In this document: piece after piece, positions 16,156 through 25,787 of the stretch | Layout of the letters: each line of letters opens with the position of its first letter | Position numbering within the stretch: position 1 is the first letter of the stretch | Source of the DNA: W-Chloroflexi-9 sp045863195 | GTDB taxonomy: Bacteria; Chloroflexota; Dehalococcoidia; UBA2979 | Length of the DNA: 64,000 bases | NCBI GenBank assembly: GCA_045863195.1 | Contig: BTUI01000008.1 | Coordinates: 71,006-135,005, forward strand | Direction: 5' to 3' | Made by a program: the position numbers and the translations under genes | The notes under the pieces: model-generated | What the model saw: only the letters and a program-made list of their open reading frames with translations | Told to the model about the DNA's origin: nothing | Databases searched by the model: none

Positions 16156-17448
16156 TCAGGGCGCTCGGTACTCCCGGAGCGCCTTCATCGTCATCAGCAC
16201 GACGACGCCGGAGGCGAGCACGATCAGCCCGTAGGTCGCCTGTGCCAGCTGGGCGCCCTGCGCGGCGGCGAGCAGGCCACCGATCGAGGCGCCCGCGGAC
16301 ACCATCGCCCGGTCGAGGGAGAGCAGCGAGATCACCCGGCCCCGGAGGTGCTCCGGTGCCGCGGTCAGCATCGTCGCGTTCGAGAGCGAGAAATAGGCGG
16401 TCTGCATCACGCCGACGAACGGCAGGATCGCGAACGGGACGATGATGCCGAGCGGCCTCGGGAGGTAGGTGCTGAAGGCGAACAGGGAGAGCGCCGCGCC
16501 CATGCCGATCACCGCGAGCGGGAGGATCAGCCCGAGCCGCTTCGGGTAGCGCGAGGCGATGATCAGCGTCCCGGCCAGCGCGCCGATCGCGCTAGACGCC
16601 ACGATCAGGCTGAACCCCACCGCGCCGATGTCCATCACCTGCCGCGCGAAGATCGGCGCGTACACCTGCGACCACGACATCGCGAACGTGTAGAAGGTGA
16701 GCGACATCACCAGGACGCCGAGGATCACCGGCTCCTTCAACGCGTACTTGAAGCCCTCCACCATGCCGCCGGTCATCTTGCCCAGGCCGCGCTGGCCCTT
16801 GTTCGTCGCGTTCCTCGGCACGTCCAGGAGCACGGTGGCGATGAAGGCGAAGACGGAGATCGCCGCGATCGCCACGAACGCGCCGTTGATGCCGAGCGCC
16901 GCGATCGCGGTACCGGCGGACATGACGCCGAGCATGCGCATGATGTTCTGCGTGGACGACATGAGCGCCACTGCGTTGGTCAGCAACTTCGAGGGCACGA
17001 TGGTGGCGATCAGCGTCTGGCGCGCAGGCTGGTCGAACGCCATCGCGGAGCCGCGGAGGAAGGCGGTCAGGTAGATCAGCCCCAGCGTCATGTTGCCGCT
17101 GACGAGCAGGGCAGCGAAGAGGATGTTGAGCGCGAGGACGGACAACTTCGTCGCGACGAGGATCGTCTTGCGGTCGAACCAGTCCGCGATCACGCCGGCC
17201 CACAGGCCGAAGATCAGTTGCGGGATGGTCCGCACCGCCACCACGCCGCCCACATGCGCCGCGTTGTCGCCCGTGATCTCCAGCACCAGCCACGGCCGGG
17301 CGATCTGTTCCATCCACAGGCCGAAGGCGTGGGAGGCCTGCCCGGCCCACAGCAGCCGGTAGGCCGGGTAGGCGAGCGAGGCGAACATCCCCGGCCGCGG
17401 GCCGTCTTCCTCGGTGGGGGGCGGGGCGAGGGGCGCGCCGTGGGCCAT
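16156..17448 (-). CDS. MFS transporter, EntS-like drug/siderophore exporter family
   Basis: A 430-residue major facilitator protein with about 12 hydrophobic segments. The loop between TM2 and TM3 is IADWFDRKTIL, the MFS motif A (G/A-x-x-x-D-R-x-x-R-R/K). AFDQPARQTLIATIVP and EHLRGRVISLLSLDRA are segments typical of the EntS/TMEM-like DHA3 exporters. The substrate is not predictable. ATG 17448 is chosen because GGGGAGG precedes it, rather than the ATG six codons upstream. It reads toward the cupredoxin operon with a 71-base gap. Confidence 0.8.
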   Translation of the reverse strand: MAHGAPLAPPPTEEDGPRPGMFASLAYPAYRLLWAGQASHAFGLWMEQIARPWLVLEITGDNAAHVGGVVAVRTIPQLIFGLWAGVIADWFDRKTILVATKLSVLALNILFAALLVSGNMTLGLIYLTAFLRGSAMAFDQPARQTLIATIVPSKLLTNAVALMSSTQNIMRMLGVMSAGTAIAALGINGAFVAIAAISVFAFIATVLLDVPRNATNKGQRGLGKMTGGMVEGFKYALKEPVILGVLVMSLTFYTFAMSWSQVYAPIFARQVMDIGAVGFSLIVASSAIGALAGTLIIASRYPKRLGLILPLAVIGMGAALSLFAFSTYLPRPLGIIVPFAILPFVGVMQTAYFSLSNATMLTAAPEHLRGRVISLLSLDRAMVSAGASIGGLLAAAQGAQLAQATYGLIVLASGVVVLMTMKALREYRAP

Positions 17449-17538
17449 GCTGCGAAACCTCCCCATCCGCCGTCAGGAGGGCGCATGGTATGCCTTCCCT
17501 CACGTAAGCGGGAGGGTTGGCGGAGGTCCCGCCGGAAA

Positions 17539-18093
17539 CTAGGGCGGCGGCGCACCGAGCCGGCCGGCGAGGTCGGCCAGGTCGCGCACGCGCTCAACGC
17601 GCGGGTGGTAGGGCAGGTCGCGGTTGCGCGGCCAGTCACGGAGGAAGATGCGCGCCATCGAGCGCTCCGCCAGCAACTGCACGGTGCGCGGGTCGTCGTC
17701 GATGTGCTCGGCGGCGCCGAGGGCGGCGATCGCCTCGAGTTTGAAGTGCGGGCTCTTGCGCGGGCCGGTGTTCACGATGACCTCGTCGAAGATCCCCTCG
17801 AAGCCGTGGACGCGGAGCCACCACCCGGGGCGCGTCCGGCGGCCGGTGAGCACGACCAATCGCCGTACGCGGGCGAGCCGCCGGAGCGCCTCGCGCGCGC
17901 CGGGAAGCGGCCGCCGAGGGTTGAAGCGGAGGTGGTCCAGGGGCGTCCCAATCCAGCGGGCCGGGACGTCCGCGACCGGCGGCGGTGCGTCCGCGTCCAG
18001 GAACGTCCGGTGAATGCCCAGGTTCAGGCCGAAGAACGGCTCGCAGAACACGCCGTCCATGTCCACGGTCAGCGTTGGACGTGGGGCCGTCAC
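17539..18093 (-). CDS. HAD-superfamily hydrolase, 5'-nucleotidase/NagD-like
   Basis: 184 residues with the HAD catalytic motifs in order: D11-x-D13-G in VDMDGVF (nucleophile and acid/base), T83 in LTGRRT, K118 in SPHFKLE, and D132-D134 in IDDDPRT. The short cap and DMDGVF start resemble deoxyribonucleotidase/NT5C-like or phosphatase HAD proteins. The physiological substrate is unknown. The GTG start overlaps the permease stop by GTGA, making it the third gene of a LonB-permease-HAD operon. Motif IV has three consecutive aspartates. Confidence 0.78.
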   Translation of the reverse strand: MTAPRPTLTVDMDGVFCEPFFGLNLGIHRTFLDADAPPPVADVPARWIGTPLDHLRFNPRRPLPGAREALRRLARVRRLVVLTGRRTRPGWWLRVHGFEGIFDEVIVNTGPRKSPHFKLEAIAALGAAEHIDDDPRTVQLLAERSMARIFLRDWPRNRDLPYHPRVERVRDLADLAGRLGAPPP

Positions 18094-19379
18094 CTCGCCG
18101 CCCTGCGCAGCGTCACGAAGGAGAGTGCGACCCCCAGCACAAGCGCGGCGAGGCCGGTGAAGAACGCCTCCCGCTCCATGAACGCCGAGAGCAGCAGCGC
18201 CCCGCTGAGGCCCACCGCGGCCGGGAGCGGGACCCGGGCGAGGCTGGGGCCAGACCGGAACGGCCTCGGCGCGTCCGGGCGCTGGAAGCGCATCCGGATC
18301 AGCGATCCGTTCACGGCGATGAACAGCACGAAGACGGCGAAGTTCGTCACCTGCGCCACGAAGCCGATGTCCCCGGTTGCCGCGAAGGCGAGCGAGACGG
18401 AGGTGGCCACGGTGACGGCGACCCACGGCGTGTGTCGCGTCCGAGAGACCCGCCCGAGGATGCCCGGCAGCATCCGCCGGTTCGCCATGCCGTACATCGC
18501 CCGCGCGCCGGTCGCGAGGACCAGAAGCACCGTGTTGAACGTGGCGAAGAGGGCCACCACGGAGAGCGCGTCTGCGACGCGCTCGTTCGCCGCGACTTCC
18601 GTCACCGCGGCCAGGGGGGCGGACGACTCCGCGAGCGTCTCCCACGGCACCACGGAGACGGCGACGGCGGCAACCGTGACGTACAGCGCGGTGGTCGCGC
18701 CGATGGCGATCAGAAACGCGCGGGGAATGTTCCTCGTCGGATCGATGACCTCCTCGGAGAGCGTCGCGATCTCCTCGAAGCCCTCGTAGGCGAAGAAGAC
18801 GAGCGCGGCGGCGCCCAGCATGCCGCTCCAGCCGTTGTGGACCTCGGTCAGGTCCACATCCCCCAGGTAGGGGATCCCGATCGCGACAACCAGGATCAGT
18901 CCAGCCGCTTCGATGAAGGCGAAGAGGGCGGCGACCCCGACCGTCTGCGTGACGCCCAGGAGGACGATCCCCGCGCACACCAGGATCACGCCGAACGCCA
19001 CGAGGTCCGGGCTCAGTCCCGTCAGGTCCCCGAAGTACTGCCCGAAGCCAATCGCGACCGCCGGCGCGGCGATGAAGTTGACACAGATGTCCATCCAGCC
19101 GGCGAGGAACCCGGCACGCTTGCCAAAGGCTTCCTCCGTGTAGGCCGCGGCCGCGCCCGCCTCCGGAAACATGGAGGTGAGTTCCGCGTACGAGATTCCG
19201 GTCGCGGCGGCCAGGACCGCGCCGACCGTGAAGGCGAGCCACACACCGTCACCCGCCACGCCCGCTGCCTCGCCCACCAGGACGTAGATGCCGGCACCGA
19301 GCACGATCCCGACGCCGGACATGGAGGCTGCAACGAGCCCGACCCGACGTTCGAGGCGCGGTGCGCCGGCGGTCGACAT
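18090..19379 (-). CDS. APC-family amino acid permease
   Basis: A 429-residue amino acid/polyamine/organocation permease with about 12 transmembrane segments. TM1 contains GVGIVLGAGIYVLVGEAAG, the unwound substrate-binding helix. SYAELTSMFPEAGAAAAYTEEAFG follows as the TM2-TM3 region. FFAYEGFEEIATLSEEV is the TM6 region, and NIPRAFLIAI follows. Substrates are probably neutral or basic amino acids. The ATG overlaps the LonB stop (ATGA). Pairing with a Lon-like protease suggests uptake or recycling of amino acids alongside proteolysis, which is inference. Confidence 0.85.
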   Translation of the reverse strand: MSTAGAPRLERRVGLVAASMSGVGIVLGAGIYVLVGEAAGVAGDGVWLAFTVGAVLAAATGISYAELTSMFPEAGAAAAYTEEAFGKRAGFLAGWMDICVNFIAAPAVAIGFGQYFGDLTGLSPDLVAFGVILVCAGIVLLGVTQTVGVAALFAFIEAAGLILVVAIGIPYLGDVDLTEVHNGWSGMLGAAALVFFAYEGFEEIATLSEEVIDPTRNIPRAFLIAIGATTALYVTVAAVAVSVVPWETLAESSAPLAAVTEVAANERVADALSVVALFATFNTVLLVLATGARAMYGMANRRMLPGILGRVSRTRHTPWVAVTVATSVSLAFAATGDIGFVAQVTNFAVFVLFIAVNGSLIRMRFQRPDAPRPFRSGPSLARVPLPAAVGLSGALLLSAFMEREAFFTGLAALVLGVALSFVTLRRAAR

Positions 19380-21880
19380 CAGACGATGACCGGCGGTTCG
19401 GGCGGCGGGCTGGGCGGGATGCCCGGCGGCATCGGTGCCGGGCCCATCGCGGGGATCGGGACGTGGTGGTCCGGCGTCCCCGCGCCTCCGCCGGCGATCA
19501 CCGCCGCGAACTGCGCCAGGCGATCCTCCACCATGCGGTAGATCGTGCCCTCCGGGTAGCGTCCGTCCTCGCCCCGCGCGGCCCCGGCCGGCACGCCGGT
19601 GAGGAGTTCGATGCCTTCCTCGATGGAGTCGATCGCCCACACGTGGAACGTGCCGGCGGCAACCGCCGCCGCTACGTCCGGGCGGAGGATCACGCTGTCC
19701 ACGTTCGTGCGCGGGATCATCACGCCCTGGGTGCCGTCCAGCCCGCGCACGCGACAGATGTCGAAGAAGCCCTCGATCTTGGCGGTCGCGCCGCCGATCG
19801 GCTGGATGCGCCCGAACTGGTCGACGGAGCCGGTGACCGCGATGTGCTGCGCGATCGGCTTCCCGGAGAGCGCCGAGAGCAGCACGTACAGCTCAGTGGA
19901 GGAGGCGGAGTCGCCGTCGATGCCACCGTACAACTGCTCGAACGTCAGGCTGGCGTGCAGCGACGAGGCGCGCTCCATCCCGAACCGGTGCGCGAGGAAG
20001 CCGCGCAGGATCAGGAAGCCCTTGTTGTGGATGCGCCCGGCCATCTCGCTCTCGCGCTCGACCATCACGATCGAGCCACGGCCAGCCGAGACCACGCACG
20101 TCACGCGGGAGGGCCGTCCGAACGACATGTCGCCGAGGTCGTACACCGACAGCGCGTTGATCTCGCCCACCAGTTCGCCCTCGGTGTGGACGCGGAGCGT
20201 CCCGTCCGCCATCGCGGCGAGGATGCGGTCGGCGACGAGGCCGGCGCGGAAGGTGCGCTGCTCCAGCGCCTGGACCACGTGGGCATCGTCGACCTGCTGC
20301 GCGCCATGCTGTGCCGCCCAGTAGTCCGCCTGCCGGACGAGGTCCAGGAACTCGGACATGTTCGCGGAGAGGCGCCGGCGATCCTCCACCATGCGAGAGG
20401 AGTGCTCGATCAGCCGCGAGATGGCGGCGCGGGTGAAGGGGCGGAGGTCGCCGCGCCGGATCTCCGCGTTCACGACGCTGGCGATGCCGCGGGTGTTCTC
20501 CGGCGTGCGCGGGTAGTCGACCTCGAAGTCCGCTTTCACCTTGAAGAGTTCGCGGAAATCCGGGTCGTGCTGGTAGAGCAGCGTGTACAGGTAGGAGTCG
20601 CCGACGACCACCACCTTCACGGAGAGCGGGATCGCCTCCGGGCGCAGCGCCGTCGTCGGGACCAGCGGGTAGGACTCCGAGAGGTTCTCGATCGCCACCT
20701 GCCGGGAGGAAAGCGCGCGCTTCAGGGCCTCCAGAGACATCGGGTTCGTGAGCAGGTCGCGGATGCGCAGGACCAGGTAGCCGCCGTTGGCGCGCGCGAG
20801 CGACCCGGCGCGCACGAGCATGTGGTTCGTCACCATCGCGCCGAACTGGCCCTGGTGCTCGATACGGCCGATGAGGTTGTAGTAGGTGGGGTTTCGTTCG
20901 AAGAGGACGGGCGCGCCCTGCTGCGGGTCGTTCGAGACGACCACGTTCACCTCGTACCGGTGTTCCGGCACGCCCTGCGGGCCGCCCATGCCCGGGATCA
21001 TCACCTGCGCCTGCTGCGGCTCGCCGCGGAAGGAGTCGCGGTTCTCCCGGATGTCGTCCCGGATCGCCTCGATGTACTCGCGGATCTCCTGGTCGGCGCC
21101 GTAGCGCTGCACCAGCGCCTCGAACAGGTGCCCGATGGCGAAGGAGGCGACCTGCTCGTCCAGCGCGACGGCCTGCTCCTGCGCCTGTCGTTCCAGGGCC
21201 CGCGCCTTCAGGAGCGCCTCCTGGATGATCTCCTCCAGCCGCTTTCGGTTCGCCTGGATGGTGGCCTTCTCCGGCTCCGAGAGGGCAGCGTACCCCTCCT
21301 CAGTAGCCGGGCGACCGTCGATGAGCGGCGCCGAGGCGATGCCGGCCGGCCCCATCTGCAGCGCGAAGTTCAGCCCCTGCGCCTGCTCCTGTAGCGCGGT
21401 GAAGATCGTGCTGCGCTGCGTCTCCAGTTCGTCGACGAGGCGCTGCCGCTGGCGCGCATAGGCGTCCGACTGGAACGCCTCGCCGATTTCGCGGGTGCCC
21501 GTCTCCACCGCGGCCCGCACGGCGTTCGCGAAGACGTGGCCCTGGCCAGGCGGCAGCGAGATCGCCGCCGGGCGGTCCGGGTCCTCGAAGTTGTAGACGT
21601 ACACCCAGTCCATGGGGGCGGGACGCCCGGCGGCGCGACGTCGGAGGAACGCCTCCACGATCGTCGACTTGCCGTACCCGTCCGGGCCGGCGGCGTACAG
21701 GTTGTAGCCGTGCGCGTCCATGCCGAGCGCGAACTCGATCGCGCGGACGGCACGCTCCTGGCCGAACACCGCCTCCAGCGTCGCCAGTTCGGTGGTGGAC
21801 TGGAACTGGAGCCAGTCTGCGTCACACGGAGCGGTGACCTGCTCCACGGTCAACCGGTGGGTCTCGCGCAGTCCGGGCAT
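19379..21880 (-). CDS. LonB-type ATP-dependent protease
   Basis: An 833-residue AAA+ protease of the LonB/COG1067 group. The Walker A loop GPDGYGKST is at 65-73. The C-terminal Lon peptidase domain has catalytic S658 (GIDGDSASS) and K701 (GGATAKIEG), 43 residues apart as in Lon. The long insertion between AAA motifs is coiled-coil rich (about residues 170-290) and replaces the Lon N-domain. After the protease domain comes a glycine-rich then proline-rich tail of about 35 residues (PMPPGIPPSPPPEPP), not part of the family core. A GGGAAGGGG ribosome site precedes the ATG. It heads a three-gene operon with the permease and HAD genes. Confidence 0.9.
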   Translation of the reverse strand: MPGLRETHRLTVEQVTAPCDADWLQFQSTTELATLEAVFGQERAVRAIEFALGMDAHGYNLYAAGPDGYGKSTIVEAFLRRRAAGRPAPMDWVYVYNFEDPDRPAAISLPPGQGHVFANAVRAAVETGTREIGEAFQSDAYARQRQRLVDELETQRSTIFTALQEQAQGLNFALQMGPAGIASAPLIDGRPATEEGYAALSEPEKATIQANRKRLEEIIQEALLKARALERQAQEQAVALDEQVASFAIGHLFEALVQRYGADQEIREYIEAIRDDIRENRDSFRGEPQQAQVMIPGMGGPQGVPEHRYEVNVVVSNDPQQGAPVLFERNPTYYNLIGRIEHQGQFGAMVTNHMLVRAGSLARANGGYLVLRIRDLLTNPMSLEALKRALSSRQVAIENLSESYPLVPTTALRPEAIPLSVKVVVVGDSYLYTLLYQHDPDFRELFKVKADFEVDYPRTPENTRGIASVVNAEIRRGDLRPFTRAAISRLIEHSSRMVEDRRRLSANMSEFLDLVRQADYWAAQHGAQQVDDAHVVQALEQRTFRAGLVADRILAAMADGTLRVHTEGELVGEINALSVYDLGDMSFGRPSRVTCVVSAGRGSIVMVERESEMAGRIHNKGFLILRGFLAHRFGMERASSLHASLTFEQLYGGIDGDSASSTELYVLLSALSGKPIAQHIAVTGSVDQFGRIQPIGGATAKIEGFFDICRVRGLDGTQGVMIPRTNVDSVILRPDVAAAVAAGTFHVWAIDSIEEGIELLTGVPAGAARGEDGRYPEGTIYRMVEDRLAQFAAVIAGGGAGTPDHHVPIPAMGPAPMPPGIPPSPPPEPPVIV

Positions 21881-21964
21881 CGGGGCCCCTTCCCGTTCAG
21901 GTGCGGCACGTCCGAGCGTAGCACCGGCCCGCGGGAAGCCTCACGCGGCCCTCGCGCCGAGGCG

Positions 21965-22741
21965 TTACCGGCGCGTCCGCAGCCACTCCGCCCACGTCTC
22001 GCGACCACGGGCGTGCTCGGGCGCGATCAGACCGCCGCCCGCGAACGCCGCGGCCGCCGTGCCGGGCGCGGGGTCGCCGAGGTCGAGCGGGGCTGCGCCC
22101 GTGATCGTCGCGAAGGTCGCCGCCAGCGCCTCGGACGTCAGCACCTCGGGCCCCGCGAACTCGACGATGCCGTTCGCGGGGCCGGCGCGGAGCAGCCGAA
22201 CGACCTCGCCGGAGACATCCGCCGTGGAGACGGGCTGAAACGGCACGCCCCGCGCGAAGACCGGCGCGCGCCGTTCCATCCACTCTGCGATCAGTTCGTG
22301 GAACTGCGTCGTACGCAGCGAGGTCCACGGGAGGCCGGACGCCGCGATTTGCTCCTCCACGCGCACCTTTACCGCGTAGTAGGGCAGCGGCGTCCGGTCG
22401 ATCCCCACGATCGAGAGGTAGAGCAGGTGGGGCGCGCCCGCCGTCCGCGCCGCCTCGATCAGGCGCGCCGTTCCGCCGATATCGATCGCCTCGGTGTCCC
22501 CGCCGGCCGATCCGGATGCGAGATGGACGATGTGGTCGACGTCCACGAGCGCATCCGCGAGCCCCTGGCCGTCACCGAGGTCTCCGAGCGCGGCGGTCAC
22601 GCCCGGCGGCAGCACCGCCTCCGGGCGGCGCACCAGCGCGCGGACCGTGAAGCCCTCCGTGACCAGGTGCGGGAGCAGCACCCGCCCGAGACGCCCCGTC
22701 CCCCCGGTCACCAGCACCGACATCGCATTGGCCTTCGGCAT
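21965..22741 (-). CDS. NmrA-like atypical short-chain reductase (NAD(P)-binding)
   Basis: A 258-residue atypical SDR. The dinucleotide loop VTGGTGRLGR is at 11-20. The classical Y-x3-K appears as PYYAVKV, and SIVGID and STADVSGEVVRLL are typical of NmrA/NAD(P)H-binding quinone-reductase-like proteins (QOR2/NmrA type). It may be a redox sensor or reductase; the substrate is unknown. ATG 22741 has GGAGCG 8 bases upstream. A start six codons later (22723) is possible. It is divergent from the quinone oxidoreductase at 22854. Confidence 0.75.
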   Translation of the reverse strand: MPKANAMSVLVTGGTGRLGRVLLPHLVTEGFTVRALVRRPEAVLPPGVTAALGDLGDGQGLADALVDVDHIVHLASGSAGGDTEAIDIGGTARLIEAARTAGAPHLLYLSIVGIDRTPLPYYAVKVRVEEQIAASGLPWTSLRTTQFHELIAEWMERRAPVFARGVPFQPVSTADVSGEVVRLLRAGPANGIVEFAGPEVLTSEALAATFATITGAAPLDLGDPAPGTAAAAFAGGGLIAPEHARGRETWAEWLRTRR

Positions 22742-22853
22742 GGTCTCGCTCCGTTCGCGCGCGCGGAGGGTAATCCGAACGGAGCGAAGCCTCACGCGGG
22801 GCGGTGTTAGCATCCCCCTCGGCCGAATCTGCCCGCCCTCGGAAGGAGCGCCC

Positions 22854-23843
22854 ATGCGCGCAGCCGTCATCACCCAGCCCGGTGGCCCGGAGGTCTTCGC
22901 GATCCAGGAGGTGCCGGACCCGACGTACGGGCCGGACGAGGTGCTGGTCGCCGTCCACGCCACCGCGCTGAACCGCGCCGACCTCCTGCAGCGCCGAGGC
23001 CGGTACAACGGCCCGCCGGGCACCCGCAACGACATCCCGGGGTTGGAGATGGCAGGCGTGGTGGAGGCGGTCGGCGCGCGTGTCACCGGCTGGAAGCCGG
23101 GCGACCGGGTGATGGCGCTCTTGGGCGGCGAGGGGTACGCCTCGAAGATCGCGGTGCACGAGCGGATGCTCATGCCGGTGCCGCCGAGCCTGACGCTGGA
23201 GCAGGCGGCGAGCATCCCGGAGGTGTTCCTGACGGCGTTCGACGCCCTCCACCTGCAGAGTGAACTGGTGATGGGCGAGAGCGTGCTGATCCACGCGGCG
23301 GGCTCCGGCGTGGGCACCGCCGCGATCCAGTTGTCGGCGGCGCAGGGGTGCCGGGTGTTCGGGACGGCGGGATCGCAGGAGAAGCTCGCCCGCGCAGCGG
23401 AACTCGGGCTGCACGTGGGCATCAACTACCGGGAGCAGGACTTCGCGGAGGTGGTCAAGGAGCGCACGGACGGTCGCGGGGTGGAGGTCATCCTGGACGT
23501 CATCGGCGCGCCGTACTGGCACCAGAACCTCGCCTCGCTGGCCGTGCGCGGCCGCATGGTCATCGTCGGCAGCATGGGCGGCGGGCGCGTCGAGAACATG
23601 GAGATCGGCGCGCTCTCGCAGAAGCGCGCCACGGTGCGCGGGACGCTCCTCCGAGGGCGCCCGCTGGAGGAGAAGGCGACGCTGATCCAGGCGTTCAACC
23701 GCCGCGTCCTCCCCCTGTTCGCGAATGAGACGATCCAGCCCGTGGTCGACCGTGTCTTCCCGCTGGAAGAGGTCTCCGCGGCGCACGAACTGATGGAGTC
23801 GAACGCCAACTTCGGGAAGATCGTGCTGAGCATCCCGCAGTAG
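22854..23843 (+). CDS. NADPH:quinone oxidoreductase, PIG3/QorA-like MDR family
   Basis: A 329-residue medium-chain reductase without zinc ligands. ALNRADLLQRRGRY and GLEMAGVVEAVG are the quinone-reductase/PIG3 signatures, HAAGSGVGTAAIQLS is the NADPH-binding glycine loop, and the protein ends with GKIVLSIPQ typical of PIG3. It reduces quinones or enones with NADPH. The ATG has an excellent ribosome site (GGAAGGAG, 6 bases before). A TTAGCAT box about 45 bases upstream may be its -10 element. Confidence 0.88.
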   Translation: MRAAVITQPGGPEVFAIQEVPDPTYGPDEVLVAVHATALNRADLLQRRGRYNGPPGTRNDIPGLEMAGVVEAVGARVTGWKPGDRVMALLGGEGYASKIAVHERMLMPVPPSLTLEQAASIPEVFLTAFDALHLQSELVMGESVLIHAAGSGVGTAAIQLSAAQGCRVFGTAGSQEKLARAAELGLHVGINYREQDFAEVVKERTDGRGVEVILDVIGAPYWHQNLASLAVRGRMVIVGSMGGGRVENMEIGALSQKRATVRGTLLRGRPLEEKATLIQAFNRRVLPLFANETIQPVVDRVFPLEEVSAAHELMESNANFGKIVLSIPQ

Positions 23844-23886
23844 GGCATCGCGCAGGAGGCCCCACCGGGCCAGCGAGGAGCGGACG

Positions 23887-24645
23887 ATGGCTGAGGCAGG
23901 CGCAATCACCTGGCGGGACGCCGGAACCGTGGAGGACGGGGTCCTGGAGCGCGGTTTCACGATCCAGGGTGAGCGCGACGTGATCACCGGCATCATGTGG
24001 TCGCCGTCGACGATCCCCGCAGGCTCGCCGCTCGTCCTCATCGGGCACGGCGGCGGCGCGCACAAGCGCGCCCCCACGGTGCTGCCGACCGGCCAGGGCT
24101 TCGTCCGGGAGCACGGGATCACCGCCGTCGCCATCGATGCGCCGGGCCACGGCGAACGAGGCGGCGTGCAGGGGCGCACCCCGGAGTACTACGCCCTCTG
24201 GCAGGACGCGCGTGTCATGACGCGCCATGCCACCGCCGACTGGACGCGCGTGCTGGACGCCCTGCTCGCCACCGGCTGGTTCGACCCCGCGCGCGTCGGC
24301 TGGTCCGGCATGTCGATGGGCTCGCTCGTCGGCATCCCGCACGTCGCCGCGGAGCCGCGCTTCAAGGTCGCCGCCCTCGGCCTCTGCGGGATGCGAGGCG
24401 ACACGCCCGACCGCGGCAACGCGGGGGAGGTGCTGGCGGAGGCCGCGAAGCGGATCACGGTGCCGGTCATCTACATGGTGCAGTGGGACGACGAGCGCTT
24501 TCCGCGCGAGTCCTGCTTCGAACTCTTCGGCCATCTCGCCTCCGCGGACAAGCGGCTGCACGTCCACATGGGCATGCACGGCGAGATGCCGGAGGAGGGC
24601 CGCCGCGCCGCGCGCTGGTTCGTGGCCCAGCACCTGAAGACGTAG
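23887..24645 (+). CDS. alpha/beta hydrolase, dienelactone-hydrolase-like
   Basis: A 252-residue alpha/beta hydrolase. The nucleophile elbow is G-M-S-M-G with S143, the oxyanion region is LIGHGGGAHK at 51-60, the likely acid is D201 or D202 (QWDDERFP), and the likely base is H231 (GMHGEMPEE). The extended VAIDAPGHGERGG block is typical of peptidase_S9/dienelactone-hydrolase-like esterases. Cytoplasmic, with no signal. It lies 43 bases after the quinone reductase, on the same strand, possibly cotranscribed. The natural substrate is unknown. Confidence 0.78.
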   Translation: MAEAGAITWRDAGTVEDGVLERGFTIQGERDVITGIMWSPSTIPAGSPLVLIGHGGGAHKRAPTVLPTGQGFVREHGITAVAIDAPGHGERGGVQGRTPEYYALWQDARVMTRHATADWTRVLDALLATGWFDPARVGWSGMSMGSLVGIPHVAAEPRFKVAALGLCGMRGDTPDRGNAGEVLAEAAKRITVPVIYMVQWDDERFPRESCFELFGHLASADKRLHVHMGMHGEMPEEGRRAARWFVAQHLKT

Positions 24646-24658
24646 CCGGCCGCCCGCC

Positions 24659-25762
24659 GTGGCACGCGCGCTGACGCCCGAGGGCATCGCCCGCATCGAG
24701 GCGGTTGCACGCGCCCACCTGGCGAACGGCTGGCACACGGGCGCCCAGGTCGCCGTCTACCGCGACGGCGTGAGGGCGCTCGATCTCCGCCTGGGCGAGG
24801 CGGCCGGCGATGGCGACGCTGAGCGCTGGATGCTCTGGTTCTCCGCGACGAAGCCGCTCACGGCCGTGGCCGTGCTCATCCTCATCGAGCGCGGACGGAT
24901 CGCCCTCGACACCCCGGTCGCGGAGGTGTGGCCGGAGTTCGCGCAGGGCGGGAAGGCGGGCGTGACGCTCCGCCACGTCCTGACGCATCGAGGCGGCTTC
25001 CCGGCGCTCCAGCCCACCTTCGACTGGCGCCGCATGGATGACTGGGAGGCCGTGGCGGCCGCGACGGCGGCGCTGCCGGCGCTGTGGGAGCCGGGCACTG
25101 TCGTCGGTTACCACCCGGTCACCTATGGCTTCGCGCTCGGCGAGGTGGTCCGCCGCGTCGACGGCCGCTCCCCGCGTGACTTCCTGCGCGACGCGGTCAT
25201 CGCCCCCCTCGGCATGCACGCCTCGCTCGGCGCGGCGACCGAGGCGGACCTCGCGCGTGTCGTGCTGCCGCAGGCGATGTCGGAGATGACGTTCCTCGAC
25301 CCGGAGGGGCTGGAGCGACGCACGAGCGGCATCGTGGCGCGCTTCCGGATGCCGGAGGTGCTGCGCGGCCAGCTCCCCGCCGCGAACGGCATCGGCACGG
25401 CGGACGCCCTCGCGCGGTTCTACGCGATGCTGCAGCAGGGCGGGGCGCTCGAGGGCGTCCGCATTCTCTCGCCGGAGACGGTGGCCGAGGCGACGCGGCT
25501 CCATGTCTCCGCCGAGGTCGACCGCACGTTCCAGTTGCCCTCCGCGTTCGGCCTGGGCTTCATGGCGGGGCACGAGGCGTGTCCCTCGCCGTTCGACGAG
25601 CCCGGCGTGTTCGGCCACAGCGGCCAGCAATGCGCCGTCGCGTACGGCGATCCGGCGCGCGGCCTCGCCGTCGCCTATCTCACCGACGGGTTGCACGATC
25701 CGTACGTGGTGGCGGTGCGGACGGAGGAGATGGTGCGCGCCGTGCAGGCGGCCTGCGCCTGA
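24659..25762 (+). CDS. serine beta-lactamase-family hydrolase (EstB-like)
   Basis: 367 residues of the class C beta-lactamase/esterase family. The nucleophile motif is S62-A-T-K65, the second motif is Y151-x4-Y156 in GYHPVTYGF, and the C-terminal FGHSGQQC replaces the KTG of true beta-lactamases. These changes indicate an EstB-like esterase, not a resistance enzyme. No signal peptide, so cytoplasmic. It starts at a GTG 13 bases after the previous stop. It is a paralogue of the serine hydrolase at 52034-53218, sharing the SATK/SSTK, WEPGT and YH-VTYG segments. Confidence 0.82.
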   Translation: MARALTPEGIARIEAVARAHLANGWHTGAQVAVYRDGVRALDLRLGEAAGDGDAERWMLWFSATKPLTAVAVLILIERGRIALDTPVAEVWPEFAQGGKAGVTLRHVLTHRGGFPALQPTFDWRRMDDWEAVAAATAALPALWEPGTVVGYHPVTYGFALGEVVRRVDGRSPRDFLRDAVIAPLGMHASLGAATEADLARVVLPQAMSEMTFLDPEGLERRTSGIVARFRMPEVLRGQLPAANGIGTADALARFYAMLQQGGALEGVRILSPETVAEATRLHVSAEVDRTFQLPSAFGLGFMAGHEACPSPFDEPGVFGHSGQQCAVAYGDPARGLAVAYLTDGLHDPYVVAVRTEEMVRAVQAACA

Positions 25763-25787
25763 CCCGGCGCGATTCGATGCGGCTCGC

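Noticed and set aside
16348..18789. A plus-strand open frame of 813 codons
   Set aside because: Antisense shadow of the MFS, HAD and APC genes; His/Arg/Asp-rich low-complexity product.
24659..25762. Calling this gene and the one at 52034 beta-lactamases
   Set aside because: The SxxK motif is present, but KTG is replaced by HSG/HGG and there is no signal peptide, so an esterase role is more likely than antibiotic resistance.
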